DNA from: Bacillus sp. Marseille-Q3570 | GTDB lineage: Bacteria > Bacillota > Bacilli > Bacillales > Fictibacillaceae | Assembly (NCBI RefSeq): GCF_946151055.1 | Contig: NZ_CAMGYZ010000022.1 | Span: 1 to 62,586, forward strand | Length of the DNA: 62,586 nucleotides | Reading direction: 5' to 3' | Shown here: piece after piece, positions 1 through 8,321 of the stretch | Numbering within the stretch: the stretch's first letter is position 1 | Layout of the letters: each line of letters starts with the position of its first letter | The notes under the pieces: model-generated | Database searches by the model: none | Told to the model about the DNA's origin: nothing | The model's input: only the letters and a program-made list of their open reading frames with translations | Program-made: the position numbers and the translations under genes

Positions 1-155
1 TGTTGTCACAGGACGTGACGAACTTAATCGAAGATCCTTAACTCGTAAAACTTAAAAATTGATTCAGGGTTCTTTTTAAAAAGACCCGTTTCACGCTTGG
101 CTTTTGTTCAGTTTTCAAAGAGCTGTTTTTCGCTGCCTCGTTTTTGAGGCGACCT
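1..155 (-). ncRNA. Leader of an rRNA operon (16S gene lies beyond the left edge)
   Basis: Read on the minus strand, this stretch follows two rRNA-type promoters and should be the 5' leader of a 16S-23S-5S operon. It contains a small hairpin (GCCTC at 135-139 pairing with GAGGC at 146-150) and, at about 108-124, a GCTCTTTGAAAACTGAA segment matching the boxA antitermination element of Bacillus rRNA leaders. Near the left edge a GTCAC-5 nt-GTGAC hairpin is visible. The mature 16S start is not in the window. In B. subtilis an rRNA operon likewise follows pdaB. Confidence 0.85.
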
Positions 156-159
156 AACT

Positions 160-188
160 AATGTAACATCCACAAAAAATAATGTCAA
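160..188 (-). promoter_or_regulatory. rRNA operon promoter P2
   Basis: On the minus strand, TTGACA (183-188) and TACATT (160-165) are separated by exactly 17 bp. This is the promoter nearer the rRNA gene of a tandem pair, as is usual for Bacillus rrn operons. Confidence 0.85.
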
Positions 189-237
189 CAACTTTTTTGA
201 AATAGTTTTGAACACCGTTTTTGCGGCAACAAAAAAT

Positions 238-266
238 ACTTTACCAAAGCCCTGCATAACTGTCAA
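238..266 (-). promoter_or_regulatory. rRNA operon promoter P1
   Basis: On the minus strand, TTGACA (261-266) and TAAAGT (238-243) are separated by 17 bp. It lies about 78 bp upstream of P2 and directly after the stop codon of the 74-residue gene at 277-501. Confidence 0.8.
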
Positions 267-276
267 TAAGATTTTT

Positions 277-501
277 TCACTTTTGATTCGAAATTTTATG
301 GCGCATATATTTTACACAGTCGGCTGGATTTGAAAAACGCTGCAGGATCTTGAAGACAAGCTGATATCTTTCTTCCATAGCGCGTTTGATGATTCCTTCA
401 ACACGATGATCTTCCATATCATGCAATAGTTCTTCAAGTTCTTTTTTTAAAAGGTACTCCATTTCTTTAACTTCTTTCTCATTGAGAACAAATCCAAGCA
501 T
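277..501 (-). CDS. Small charged hypothetical protein, 74 aa
   Basis: I do not recognise a named family. The protein is short, soluble and rich in Glu, Lys and Arg. Residues 5-60 look fully helical, and there is one Cys near the end. A GAGGG ribosome site lies about 9 nt before the ATG, which supports real translation. It reads in the same direction as the rRNA operon, with its stop about 10 bp before the P1 -35 box, and is convergent to nothing. pdaB lies on the other side in the opposite direction. A role cannot be inferred from sequence alone. Confidence 0.65.
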   Translation of the reverse strand: MLGFVLNEKEVKEMEYLLKKELEELLHDMEDHRVEGIIKRAMEERYQLVFKILQRFSNPADCVKYMRHKISNQK

Positions 502-680
502 GGTATCAATCCCTCATTTATTTTTTTATCATTATCCCTTCTTTTTCCAATTTCTATTCCAAGATAAATCTAAGCAGATGATTACAGAAGTAGCTCCTTG
601 GATTGAAAAGACAAGACAGGTCTATCTTGTCCTCTCATACATATACATGTACTGAGTGAATAGGATAGGAGGTAGACGAC

Positions 681-1445
681 GTGAACTTCTTTTGGGTCGT
701 GAACGGAAAAAGGTTCAAACAATATTTGATTATAATTATCGCTTCTTTCTTTGCTGCCTTGATTGCTTTTGTAGAAGCACAAGATCTCGAAGTTTTCAAA
801 ACAAAGGACGGAGATCCAAGAGCCATTTATAAGGGAGAAGAAAAAGGGAAAAGAATAGCACTCACCTTCGATGTAAGCTGGGGCGAAAAACGGATTCATG
901 AAATTCTTGATCTTTTAGAAAAAGAAAAAGTGAAGGACACGACATTCTTCCTTTCGGGAGAATGGGCAGAGAGGCATCCCGATATCGTTGAAAAGATCAC
1001 TAAAAACGGACACGAAATCGGCAGTCTTGGATATCGATATAAAAGTTATACCGAACTTGAGGCAGATCAAATTAAACGGGACATGTCGAAAGCACAGCAA
1101 ATCATCAATGAGGTTTCTGGAGAAAAGCCAGTGTTGCTTCGCCCGCCGAACGGACAATTCAATAAAGAGGTTTTGGATATCGCAGAGAAACTGAACCAAA
1201 CCATTATACAATGGAGTATCAACACCCATGATTGGAAAAATCCAGGTGCAGAACGAATTAGTGATACGGTTTTGTCTCAGGCGAAGGGTGGTGACATCGT
1301 CCTTCTTCATGCATCAGACGCAGTAAAACAAACCAGAGATGCATTGGAAATAATCATTTCAGAACTGAAAAAAGAAGGTTACACGTTCACTTCTGTCGGT
1401 GAACTGATTGCAAATACGGATAGTAAAACGAAAGAAATAAAATAA
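681..1445 (+). CDS. pdaB: PdaB-type polysaccharide deacetylase (spore)
   Basis: Member of the NodB-homology (carbohydrate esterase 4) fold, 254 aa. One N-terminal membrane anchor covers residues 14-33, and the deacetylase domain runs from about residue 58. Visible motifs are TFDVSWG (the usual TFDDG region), LLRPPNGQF and IVLLHAS. The usual zinc-binding SHTxxH segment is replaced by IGSLGYRYKSY, which is typical of PdaB rather than of active chitin deacetylases, so catalytic activity is uncertain. In B. subtilis the protein is needed for spore stability after mother-cell lysis. The start is a GTG with AGGAGG upstream. Position and orientation match B. subtilis. Confidence 0.9.
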   Translation: MNFFWVVNGKRFKQYLIIIIASFFAALIAFVEAQDLEVFKTKDGDPRAIYKGEEKGKRIALTFDVSWGEKRIHEILDLLEKEKVKDTTFFLSGEWAERHPDIVEKITKNGHEIGSLGYRYKSYTELEADQIKRDMSKAQQIINEVSGEKPVLLRPPNGQFNKEVLDIAEKLNQTIIQWSINTHDWKNPGAERISDTVLSQAKGGDIVLLHASDAVKQTRDALEIIISELKKEGYTFTSVGELIANTDSKTKEIK

Positions 1446-1478
1446 AGAAGTTGGGCTCTCTTGGCTCAACTTCTTTTT
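1445..1478 (+). terminator. Terminator of pdaB
   Basis: AAGAAGTTG (1445-1453) pairs with CAACTTCTT (1467-1475), followed by a T run. The hairpin overlaps the stop codon of the convergent kbaA gene, so the two genes share their 3' ends. Confidence 0.8.
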
Positions 1479-2047
1479 ATGAGACGATGTAAGATTAAAA
1501 TCTGCCAGGTGTTACATGCTAATAATGGGACGATGGACAACCATAGCCAAAGTATATCGCCTTGCTTCAATACAGGGATCCATTCGATAGTCGTTACCAC
1601 TACAATGAAAAAAAGTGCTGGAACAAAAGCCGCTTTGTTCGTTTCCTTCATTTTGATATAGGCGACGATCATTCCGTACACCAGTAAAGCAACTGGTACA
1701 AAGATAAAATTGAATAAGGTCAACCCCGTATCTTTAAAGGCAATGTAACGTAAGTAGAATAAATCAAAAACAACGAAGGCGAGTATCAATATTTGTACCC
1801 AACTCCATAGCCGCACTGACTTGAAAATTCCTAACCCGAATCGATGGATCGTCAAATAGGCGAAATACCCCATCTGGCTGATGATGCTGAAGATGAATCC
1901 GAATCCGAGTAACCAGGCGATCATGACAAAAAAGCTTGCCATGCTCTCGATGTCCTCCCAACGAAGCAGCAGCCCGATGGCAACAGCACTAACCCCACCG
2001 ATCAATAATGTTGTAAAAAATAAATAAACCCATTTCCTTATATTCAC
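1466..2047 (-). CDS. kbaA: KinB-signalling pathway activation protein KbaA
   Basis: Integral membrane protein of about 193 aa with roughly six hydrophobic segments. In B. subtilis KbaA is required for the KinB branch of the sporulation phosphorelay. The identification rests on length, hydrophobicity and its place between gerD and pdaB, as in B. subtilis. The reading frame is open to a TTG at 2056, but AAGGGG lies only about 2 nt from that codon and about 11 nt from the GTG at 2047, so the GTG is preferred. The last codons overlap the pdaB terminator. Confidence 0.85.
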   Translation of the reverse strand: MNIRKWVYLFFTTLLIGGVSAVAIGLLLRWEDIESMASFFVMIAWLLGFGFIFSIISQMGYFAYLTIHRFGLGIFKSVRLWSWVQILILAFVVFDLFYLRYIAFKDTGLTLFNFIFVPVALLVYGMIVAYIKMKETNKAAFVPALFFIVVVTTIEWIPVLKQGDILWLWLSIVPLLACNTWQILILHRLIKRS

Positions 2048-2193
2048 GAATAACAATTCCCCTTTAATTCTGCTCGTTTCGATTGTACCAATCCACCTGT
2101 AAAAAAGCTAGTTTCCTTTATTTAGTCCGCATATTTGTCACAACTTTCTCGAACGCTAAAGGTAAGATTGAATACTGAAAGGGGCAGTCTAGG

Positions 2194-2817
2194 ATGAAAA
2201 ACTGGATGTTCGTCCTCATCATAGCCTTTGGTTTAGTATTACAGGGGTGTACTCCTGCAGCAGCAGAAGAAAAAGGTTCTTATGAGGAAACAAAGAAAAT
2301 GCTCGTGGACCTTTTAAAAACAGATGATGGTAAAAAAGCGATAGAGGAAGTCTTAACGGACGAAAAAATAAAATCACAAATCGTCATGGACCAAAAATTC
2401 GTAAAAAAGACGATTGAAGATACACTGACTTCTAAAAAAGGTCAGGATTTTTGGAAAGAATTGATGAAAGATCCGAAAACAGCTGAAGCTCTTGCCAAAA
2501 GTATGGAAAAACAAAACGAAGAGCTACAGAAGAAATTACTCGATGATCCTGAATATCGGAAAAAAGTCATCGAAATCATGAAGGATCCTGAAATATCCAA
2601 GGAAGTTATGGACTTGATGACTTCTCAAGAATTTAGGGAGCAACAAAAGAAAGTAATGATGGAGACATTTGAAAGTCCACTTATGAAAGCTCAGCTTTCT
2701 GAAATGATCAAGAAAACGGTGGAAGAAGAAATCAAAAGCGGTAGCGCTTTGAAACAAAAAGGGAAAGGTGAAGAAGGCCAATCTGGTGAAGATCAGGGTG
2801 GTCAAGGACAAAAATAG
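2194..2817 (+). CDS. gerD: Spore germination lipoprotein GerD
   Basis: 207 aa lipoprotein. The signal peptide ends in a lipobox LQGC, with the lipidated Cys at residue 19. The rest is highly charged and helical, and ends in a Gly/Gln-rich tail. GerD sits in the inner spore membrane and clusters nutrient germinant receptors in the germinosome. It is the only plus-strand gene between salA and kbaA, the same flipped orientation as in B. subtilis. An AAAGGGG site precedes the ATG. In B. subtilis it is made in the forespore under sigma G; I could not identify that promoter with confidence here. Confidence 0.92.
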   Translation: MKNWMFVLIIAFGLVLQGCTPAAAEEKGSYEETKKMLVDLLKTDDGKKAIEEVLTDEKIKSQIVMDQKFVKKTIEDTLTSKKGQDFWKELMKDPKTAEALAKSMEKQNEELQKKLLDDPEYRKKVIEIMKDPEISKEVMDLMTSQEFREQQKKVMMETFESPLMKAQLSEMIKKTVEEEIKSGSALKQKGKGEEGQSGEDQGGQGQK

Positions 2818-2841
2818 GACCGGCGAATGCCGGCCCTTTTT
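2817..2841. terminator. Bidirectional terminator between gerD and salA
   Basis: CCGGC-GAAT-GCCGG (2820-2833) is extended by flanking G/C pairs, with a T run to the right and A-rich sequence to the left. It can end gerD on the plus strand and salA on the minus strand. Confidence 0.85.
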
Positions 2842-2842
2842 G

Positions 2843-2895
2843 TTACATTTAAAGAAAGTAGAAGGTCAACAAAAGGCTTGGCTTTGCCTAGTTTT
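2843..2895. repeat. Truncated copy of a dispersed GAAGAAAGT/AAGGCTTGGC repeat
   Basis: This stretch carries TTACATTTAAAGAAAGTA followed by AAAGGCTTGGCTTTGCC. Fuller relatives lie at about 55755-55850 (same orientation) and 61570-61670 (opposite orientation). The copy fills the space between the gerD terminator and the end of salA. Confidence 0.6.
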
Positions 2896-2896
2896 C

Positions 2897-3916
2897 TTAT
2901 CCTTCGACTTTTTTGATGACGTTCAACGCAATTTGCTTATAAATCTGCCCGATTTTCGAGTCTTCAAGATAAACGGATGGTGCAAAATCATCTTCACGCA
3001 TTTCCGGTTGGCCGAGCGGGATTCTACCGAGGACTTCGGTATTCAATTCTTCAGTCAGTTTATCTGCCCCACCTTGCCCAAAGACATATTCTTTTTCACC
3101 CGTCTTCTTACTTTCGAAATAGGCCATATTTTCAACGACACCGAGAATATCATGGTCCGTTTTCAGCGCCATCGCTCCTGCACGTGCTGCTACGAAGGCT
3201 GCCGTAGGATGTGGTGTTGTGACGATGATTTCTTTACATTGCGGAAGCATCTTATGGACATCTAAAGCAACATCCCCTGTCCCAGGCGGTAAATCCAAGA
3301 TAATATAATCAAGATCTCCCCACTCGATATCATTGAAGAAGTTCGTCAACATTTTCCCAAGCATAGGTCCGCGCCAAATGACTGGTGCATTATCTTCAAC
3401 GAAAAATGCCATCGAAATCACTTTGACCCCGAAACGCTCTACAGGGAAAATTTGTTCACCGACGACTTTTGGACGCTCTGCAATACCCATCATGTCTGGC
3501 ACACTGAATCCGTATATATCTGCGTCAATTAGTCCTACTCGCTTCCCTTCACGAGCAAGGCTGGTCGCGAGATTCACGGAAACTGTTGATTTCCCTACTC
3601 CACCCTTACCACTTGCTACTGCGATGAAGGTCGTTTCTGTTTGTACTCCGCTCGTCGTTTCTTGTTGAGGCGCTGCACCTTCGCGTTGTTCGAAACGCAA
3701 GCCGACAGAAGCGACCCCCGCTTCTTTTAACGTATTTACGATTTCTTGCTGTAGCTGCATTTGTTCTGGCGAATTCGCCTGGGCGATTGCAATTTTCAAT
3801 CCCACGTAATCTTCTTTGATTTTGATTTCTTTCACACTATCTGAATCAACAATGCTTTTATGTAAAAAAGGTTCTTGTATCGGTTTGAGAAGCTCTAAAA
3901 TTTGTTCTTCTGACAT
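2897..3916 (-). CDS. salA: Mrp/NBP35-family ATPase SalA
   Basis: P-loop ATPase of the MinD/Mrp family, about 339 aa. An N-terminal MIP18-like segment (residues 1-75) is followed by the deviant Walker A GKGGVGKST and a switch DLPPGTGD. In B. subtilis SalA is a transcriptional regulator that represses scoC. The C-terminal CxxC iron-sulfur motif of classical Mrp carriers is absent: the ENMAYF segment continues without cysteines, which fits SalA rather than an Fe-S scaffold. Three in-frame ATGs compete (3934, 3919, 3916). GAGG lies 5 nt before the last and the B. subtilis length agrees, so 3916 is chosen. Confidence 0.9.
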   Translation of the reverse strand: MSEEQILELLKPIQEPFLHKSIVDSDSVKEIKIKEDYVGLKIAIAQANSPEQMQLQQEIVNTLKEAGVASVGLRFEQREGAAPQQETTSGVQTETTFIAVASGKGGVGKSTVSVNLATSLAREGKRVGLIDADIYGFSVPDMMGIAERPKVVGEQIFPVERFGVKVISMAFFVEDNAPVIWRGPMLGKMLTNFFNDIEWGDLDYIILDLPPGTGDVALDVHKMLPQCKEIIVTTPHPTAAFVAARAGAMALKTDHDILGVVENMAYFESKKTGEKEYVFGQGGADKLTEELNTEVLGRIPLGQPEMREDDFAPSVYLEDSKIGQIYKQIALNVIKKVEG

Positions 3917-4162
3917 CATAACCTCGAACACCATCCTTTTTAATCGCTTTCACCCCTTAGTATAACACAGAAAAATCCGCTTTTAGAAATGTTAGGGTTG
4001 TGTTGATTAGTCAAGTACTTGGAGTCTCTACTTTTTAAAGCCTGTGAATCCCTTCATAGCTTTTGGTTCCCTGGTGTTTTTTGAAGGTAAATAAACATTT
4101 TACTCATATGACTGTGCCCAGGCTACTCGATGCTTTTCTTTAAAAAAGAAAAACCTGGTCCA

Positions 4163-4885
4163 TCAATCACCTGGAGCAGGTTCGTTTGCATAATATCGTA
4201 AAATCCCCTGGTAAATTGAAGCAGCGAGCTTCGTCTGATAAAGTTTCGATTTCAGCAGCTCCCGCTCATTCGGATTGGACAAAAAGCCGACTTCGACTAA
4301 CGAACCAGGAATTTCAGCTTTACGGACCATATAAACAGTACTGATTGGCTTCGCTTTACGCGTCGTGTTCTCCAAATTGGAGCGGATTTGTTCCTGGATG
4401 AGTTTCGCTAATTTTTCATTTTCTTCTATAGCAGGGTTGTAAAAAACTTGAGCACCATACCATCGAGATGAAGGAATGGCATTGAGATGAATGCTGACGA
4501 ACATATCAGCTTCAGATGTGTTTACAATTTCAGTTCTTTTTAACAAATCTTCCGTTTTACGATTCCTGATCCGTTTCGTTCCGTCACTTGCCAGATCCCT
4601 GTCTGTTTCCCGAGTCATGATGACAAGTGCTCCGGCTTGTTGAAGGTAGTCACGGAGCTTTAAGGAAATATTCAAGGCGATATCCTTCTCCTGGACATTT
4701 CCCTTTCCAACTGCACCACCATCGACTCCCCCATGACCGGCATCCAGTACGATGATTTTTCCTGTTAACGGAAGACTCCATGTAGACCAGGAATCGTTCG
4801 AATGTAATTGTTGTTGGATGACATATAATAAAAGTGCAGCACAAAAACCAGTCAGACCCCAAAATAGCCATTTTTTCCACTTCAC
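4163..4885 (-). CDS. cwlD: N-acetylmuramoyl-L-alanine amidase CwlD
   Basis: Amidase_3 zinc enzyme of about 240 aa with one N-terminal membrane segment (residues 6-25). The metal-site motifs are VLDAGHGGVDGG, an internal EKD, SIHLNA and the C-terminal SLVEVGFLSN. CwlD acts with PdaA to make muramic-delta-lactam in spore cortex peptidoglycan, the mark recognised by germination enzymes. Two consecutive GTG codons can serve as start. GGGAGGG is better spaced from the second, at 4885. The gene lies in the same place, between ybaK and salA, as in B. subtilis. Confidence 0.92.
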   Translation of the reverse strand: MKWKKWLFWGLTGFCAALLLYVIQQQLHSNDSWSTWSLPLTGKIIVLDAGHGGVDGGAVGKGNVQEKDIALNISLKLRDYLQQAGALVIMTRETDRDLASDGTKRIRNRKTEDLLKRTEIVNTSEADMFVSIHLNAIPSSRWYGAQVFYNPAIEENEKLAKLIQEQIRSNLENTTRKAKPISTVYMVRKAEIPGSLVEVGFLSNPNERELLKSKLYQTKLAASIYQGILRYYANEPAPGD

Positions 4886-4956
4886 CACATTCCCTCCCGC
4901 ATCCCATTACTTGTATATATGTATGGGACAAGTGGAGGAAATATACCTTTTTCAGA

Positions 4957-5394
4957 TTAGTGAAGCCGCATGCGATATCGCCGCTGTCCGTTTTCGTATC
5001 CTTCTCTCCACCATCGCTGGACGAAAGCGTCACAGCACATGTGAAGGGACTCGAGAACATGATCAGGGGTATAGCTCCAGAATTGCCAGTATTCGAAAAG
5101 CGTGTCATACAATCGCTTTTCAGATGCTGCACTGCGTTCTTTAATGCTGTCAAGCGATTCACCATGATAGCCGAACTTACTGTATTCAGCCCCTAATAAA
5201 TAGGCTTCAATTGCTATATCAATGCATGTATCCTGGATTTCATCTTGGAACAATAAACTATATTGTAAAAACGGGAAGAACAACCTTTGGAATTCGGTCT
5301 TGATCCCATTCAAGGAAAGTTCACGTAATACTTTTCGTTCAAATGTAATTCGCTTTTTGTATTGTCTGTCTCTAAAGGTGGTGATTACATTCAT
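4957..5394 (-). CDS. ybaK: YbaK family protein (DUF2521)
   Basis: Soluble 145 aa protein of unknown function, recognised by position and by the central motif DIAIEAYLLGAEYSKFGYHG, which resembles B. subtilis YbaK. The frame is open further upstream to 5442, but a perfect GGAGG lies 8 nt before the ATG at 5394, which decides the start. It is the first gene after the rpsI terminator and probably leads a short unit with cwlD downstream. The Trp- and Arg-rich C-terminus (QRWWREGYENGQRR) is characteristic. Confidence 0.85.
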   Translation of the reverse strand: MNVITTFRDRQYKKRITFERKVLRELSLNGIKTEFQRLFFPFLQYSLLFQDEIQDTCIDIAIEAYLLGAEYSKFGYHGESLDSIKERSAASEKRLYDTLFEYWQFWSYTPDHVLESLHMCCDAFVQRWWREGYENGQRRYRMRLH

Positions 5395-5526
5395 CGGTTT
5401 CGCCTCCTTCCCCATTAGTGTTCGACCGCAAAACCGATTCATACCATGGGAACTTTGGTAAAAGACAGTATGTATACCACACCCTCATTACGCAAAACTA
5501 AAAAGGAAGGACACGATTGGACACTT

Positions 5527-5681
5527 GTACCAGGCACTTTTTACAAACCCTTGAGCCACAACGGATCTCAAAGTGTACCTGGCACCGTTTCAGAACCCTT
5601 CTCCCCGAAGGAATTCGAAAAGGTGCCTGGCACCATCACAAAACCGTTGGGGCGCAAAGGGGAAATTGTCGTGCCAGGCAC
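5527..5681. repeat. Four-copy 48-bp tandem array around GTRCCWGGCAC
   Basis: The 11-bp near-palindrome begins at 5527, 5575, 5623 and 5671, exactly 48 bp apart. The sequence between cores is less conserved but keeps ACAAACCC/AGAACCC-like and GG-rich parts. It fills the rpsI to ybaK gap (5395-5746). The period is a multiple of three, so a plus-strand frame runs through as VPGT-based 16-residue repeats (5446-5700). That frame has no ribosome site and is not annotated as a gene. Confidence 0.9.
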
Positions 5682-5698
5682 ACCAGGAAAAAGCACGT

Positions 5699-5727
5699 AA
5701 AAAAGCTCTGGCGCAGTGGCCAGAGCT
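5699..5727 (-). terminator. Terminator of rplM-rpsI
   Basis: On the minus strand AGCTCTGGC pairs with GCCAGAGCT across a 6-nt loop (9-bp perfect stem), followed by a run of T. It lies about 20 bp after the rpsI stop. Confidence 0.93.
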
Positions 5728-5746
5728 TTGTATAAGCGGTATATGA

Positions 5747-6139
5747 TTAACGCTTTGAGAATTGTGGTGCACGACGAGCGCCTTTGAGTCCGTACTTCTT
5801 ACGCTCTTTCATACGTGCGTCACGAGTAAGGAATCCTGCACTCTTAAGCGTAGAACGCAATTCTGGATCTACTTCTAGAAGTGCACGAGCAACACCATGA
5901 CGGATTGCACCAGCTTGACCAGTGTATCCTCCACCATCAACGTTTACAAGTACATCGTACTTTCCTTCTGTTTCTGTTAAAACTAATGGTTGTTTAGCGA
6001 TAACTTTCAATGTTTCAAGTCCGAAAAATTCGTCAAGGTCGCGACCGTTTACGATGAAACGTCCATCACCAGGTACAAGACGTACACGAGCAACAGAGTG
6101 CTTACGACGGCCGGTTCCGTAATATTGTACTTGAGCCAA
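5747..6139 (-). CDS. rpsI: 30S ribosomal protein S9
   Basis: 130 aa, the normal bacterial length. The GTGRRKxSVARV start region, the central [19 protein letters not shown] and the C-terminal Lys/Arg tail ending SKR are all present; this tail reaches the P-site tRNA in the ribosome. It is co-transcribed with rplM, 19 bp upstream, and ends at a strong terminator. An AAGGAGGG site precedes the ATG. Confidence 0.98.
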   Translation of the reverse strand: MAQVQYYGTGRRKHSVARVRLVPGDGRFIVNGRDLDEFFGLETLKVIAKQPLVLTETEGKYDVLVNVDGGGYTGQAGAIRHGVARALLEVDPELRSTLKSAGFLTRDARMKERKKYGLKGARRAPQFSKR

Positions 6140-6158
6140 GTTAAACCCTCCTTATTAT

Positions 6159-6593
6159 TTATCCGCGAAGTTCGTAGTTTTCAGGATTTTGTGCTTGATG
6201 TGGATGTTCGTTCCCAGCATACACATGAAGCTTTTTCGCCATCTTACGACCAAGGCTGTTCTTAGGAAGCATGCCTTTGATTGCAAGTTCAAGCATTTTT
6301 TCAGGACGCGTGTCACGCATTTCCTGTGCCGTTCTCGTTCTAAGACCACCTGGGTGTCCAGTGTGACGGTGGTAAAGCTTGTCAGACATTTTCTTCCCAG
6401 TCAATTCGATCTTGTTTGCATTTAAGATAATTACGTGATCACCAGTGTCAACATGTGGTGTGTAAGTCGGCTTGTGCTTACCGCGAAGAACAGATGCAAC
6501 TTCACTTGAAAGACGTCCGAGAGTTTTACCTGCAGCGTCTACCACATACCATTTACGATCAATTTCTTTTGGCTTTGCCATATAGGTACGCAA
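6159..6593 (-). CDS. rplM: 50S ribosomal protein L13
   Basis: 144 aa r-protein that acts early in 50S assembly. The motifs [32 protein letters not shown] and NPENYELRG are typical. An ATG at 6614 would add seven residues with no homology, whereas AGGAGGG lies 7 nt before the TTG at 6593, which opens [10 protein letters not shown] and matches the usual MRT start, so the TTG is chosen. It heads the rplM-rpsI unit behind its own promoter. Confidence 0.96.
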   Translation of the reverse strand: MRTYMAKPKEIDRKWYVVDAAGKTLGRLSSEVASVLRGKHKPTYTPHVDTGDHVIILNANKIELTGKKMSDKLYHRHTGHPGGLRTRTAQEMRDTRPEKMLELAIKGMLPKNSLGRKMAKKLHVYAGNEHPHQAQNPENYELRG

Positions 6594-6706
6594 TTTATTT
6601 CCCTCCTGATTCATTCACTTACAAATCTATTTTCAATACGATTCGTTTTTTCCATTTCGACGATTTCCTCATCCGGGGCTAGTGGATTTCAGAAATACCA
6701 AAGAAT

Positions 6707-6735
6707 ATCTTATAATAATTAGACAACGATGTCAA
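6707..6735 (-). promoter_or_regulatory. Promoter of rplM-rpsI
   Basis: On the minus strand TTGACA (6730-6735) and TAAGAT (6707-6712) are 17 bp apart. The transcript would carry a leader of about 105 nt before rplM. Many Bacillus rplM genes have an L13 autoregulatory leader; I could not confirm its structure by eye. Confidence 0.8.
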
Positions 6736-6764
6736 GTGTGTCAATCCGTTTTTTAGCCTATTCA

Positions 6765-7520
6765 TCAATGTTTTTTATAGTTTACCTTCCAAAGATACAA
6801 TCCATGGGCTGGCGCTGTTTTTCCAGCAGCATCCCGATCCTTCTTTTCCAGTATGCTCGAGATATCGGTTGCTTCTCGCTGCCCGGTTCCAATCTCTAAC
6901 AATGTGCCGACGATGATCCGCACCATATTGTATAGAAAGCCGTTTCCTTCAATGCTTATGACCAGTTCATCGCCAGCTTCTTCAATCTCCAGCTTTGTAA
7001 CGATGCGAACCCGCTCCATCACTTCCGTTTTCGCTGAACAGAACGATGTGAAGTCATGCTCTCCAATCAAAAGCTCTGCGCCAGTCCGCATACTCGATAC
7101 GTCAAGCTCATACGGAAAATGATAGGTGTAGTTCCTTCTGAAAACATCCTCATCTGAATTCCTTAAAATTCGATAACGGTACTCTTTTGCTGATACATCA
7201 TAACGAGCATGAAAATCAGGATCCTTCTCGGTTATTGATTCAATGCGGATATCAGCTGGAAGGAGCGTATTCAACGCGCGTTTCCAGGCTTGCGGTTCAA
7301 TTTGAAGCAATGTATCAAAATGAAACACCTGACCAACCCCATGAACACCTGCATCAGTCCGGCCAGAAGCAGTCGTCCTGATAAACTCTCCTTTATGCAT
7401 TCGTTGGAGAACCTTTTCGATCGTCCCCTGGACCGTCCTCTGGTCTGGTTGGATCTGATATCCCGAAAAACCAGTCCCATCATAACTGACTATTCCGCTT
7501 ATCCGTTTCAAAAAGGCCAC
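6765..7520 (-). CDS. truA: tRNA pseudouridine(38-40) synthase TruA
   Basis: 251 aa enzyme that converts U38, U39 and U40 of the tRNA anticodon stem-loop to pseudouridine. The catalytic aspartate is in ASGRTDAGVHGVGQ (about residues 51-64), and FLYNMVRIIVGTL near the C-terminus is the family signature. It is the last gene of the ecfA1-ecfA2-ecfT-truA unit, starting 3 bp after the ecfT stop, the same order as in B. subtilis. Confidence 0.96.
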   Translation of the reverse strand: MAFLKRISGIVSYDGTGFSGYQIQPDQRTVQGTIEKVLQRMHKGEFIRTTASGRTDAGVHGVGQVFHFDTLLQIEPQAWKRALNTLLPADIRIESITEKDPDFHARYDVSAKEYRYRILRNSDEDVFRRNYTYHFPYELDVSSMRTGAELLIGEHDFTSFCSAKTEVMERVRIVTKLEIEEAGDELVISIEGNGFLYNMVRIIVGTLLEIGTGQREATDISSILEKKDRDAAGKTAPAHGLYLWKVNYKKH

Positions 7521-7523
7521 CCT

Positions 7524-8321
7524 CTAAGATCTTAGTAAGAATAATACGATGATCAATACGCCCACCATAAAAAGTGCCAGCGTATCAATCCCTTGCCACT
7601 TCAATATTCTGAGCTTCGTCCTGCCCTCACCACCACGGTAACCTCTGGCTTCCATCGCAAGCGCCAGATCCTCAGCTCTTTTGAAAGCACTGATGAAAAG
7701 CGGGACGAGCAATGGAACGAATGCCTTGATCCGTTCTTTAATCGGACCACTCGAAAACTCTGCACCTCTTGCCGATTGTGCCTTCATGATTTTTTCTGTC
7801 TCTTGTAAGAGAGTCGGAATGAAACGCAAGGAAATCGACATCATCAATGCGAATTCATGAACAGGGAATTTCACTTTTTTCAACGGATTGAGCAGACTTT
7901 CAATTCCATCTGTTATATCGATCGGTGTCGTTGTAAGGGTTAATAAAGAGGTTAAAAGAATAAGGAATAAGAGCCGTAAAGCAATGAATACCCCTTGAAC
8001 GACACCACCCTCATGTATGGCTGTCCAACCAAAATCCACTAATACCGGACCTTCTTTCGTCATGAACAGGTGCAAGATCATCGTAAATAGGATGATCCAA
8101 AGAATCGGCTTCAACCCTTTGATGATAAAGGAGACCGGCACTCTTGATAAAAAAGCTGTCCCAATCGTGAAGATACCGAGAAAAGCATAGCTTGCCCAGT
8201 TGTTTGCAAGAAACACGATGATGACATAGATGAAAACTGCCACCAACTTAGCTCGCGGGTCCATACGATGGATCGGTGAATTTCCAGGAATGTATTGACC
8301 GATTATGACATTTTCCATCAT
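7524..8321 (-). CDS. ecfT: ECF transporter transmembrane component EcfT
   Basis: 265 aa membrane coupling subunit shared by group II energy-coupling-factor vitamin transporters. Several hydrophobic segments (about residues 28-60, 70-86, 107-130, 245-262) are visible. The two Ala-Arg-Gly motifs that couple to the ATPases are in QSARGAEF and MEARGYRG. The start overlaps the ecfA2 stop by 4 bp (ATGA), showing tight coupling. The substrate-binding S proteins are not in this window. Confidence 0.95.
   Translation of the reverse strand: MMENVIIGQYIPGNSPIHRMDPRAKLVAVFIYVIIVFLANNWASYAFLGIFTIGTAFLSRVPVSFIIKGLKPILWIILFTMILHLFMTKEGPVLVDFGWTAIHEGGVVQGVFIALRLLFLILLTSLLTLTTTPIDITDGIESLLNPLKKVKFPVHEFALMMSISLRFIPTLLQETEKIMKAQSARGAEFSSGPIKERIKAFVPLLVPLFISAFKRAEDLALAMEARGYRGGEGRTKLRILKWQGIDTLALFMVGVLIIVLFLLRS

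Noticed and set aside
2100-2193. Sigma-G promoter for gerD
   Set aside because: Expected from B. subtilis, but no stretch matched the consensus well enough by eye to annotate.
2768-3265. Plus-strand frame antisense to salA
   Set aside because: Shadow of salA that starts inside gerD; no independent evidence.
5446-5700. Plus-strand 84-codon frame with VPGT repeats
   Set aside because: No ribosome site, opposite to all neighbours, and fully explained by the 48-bp noncoding repeat array.
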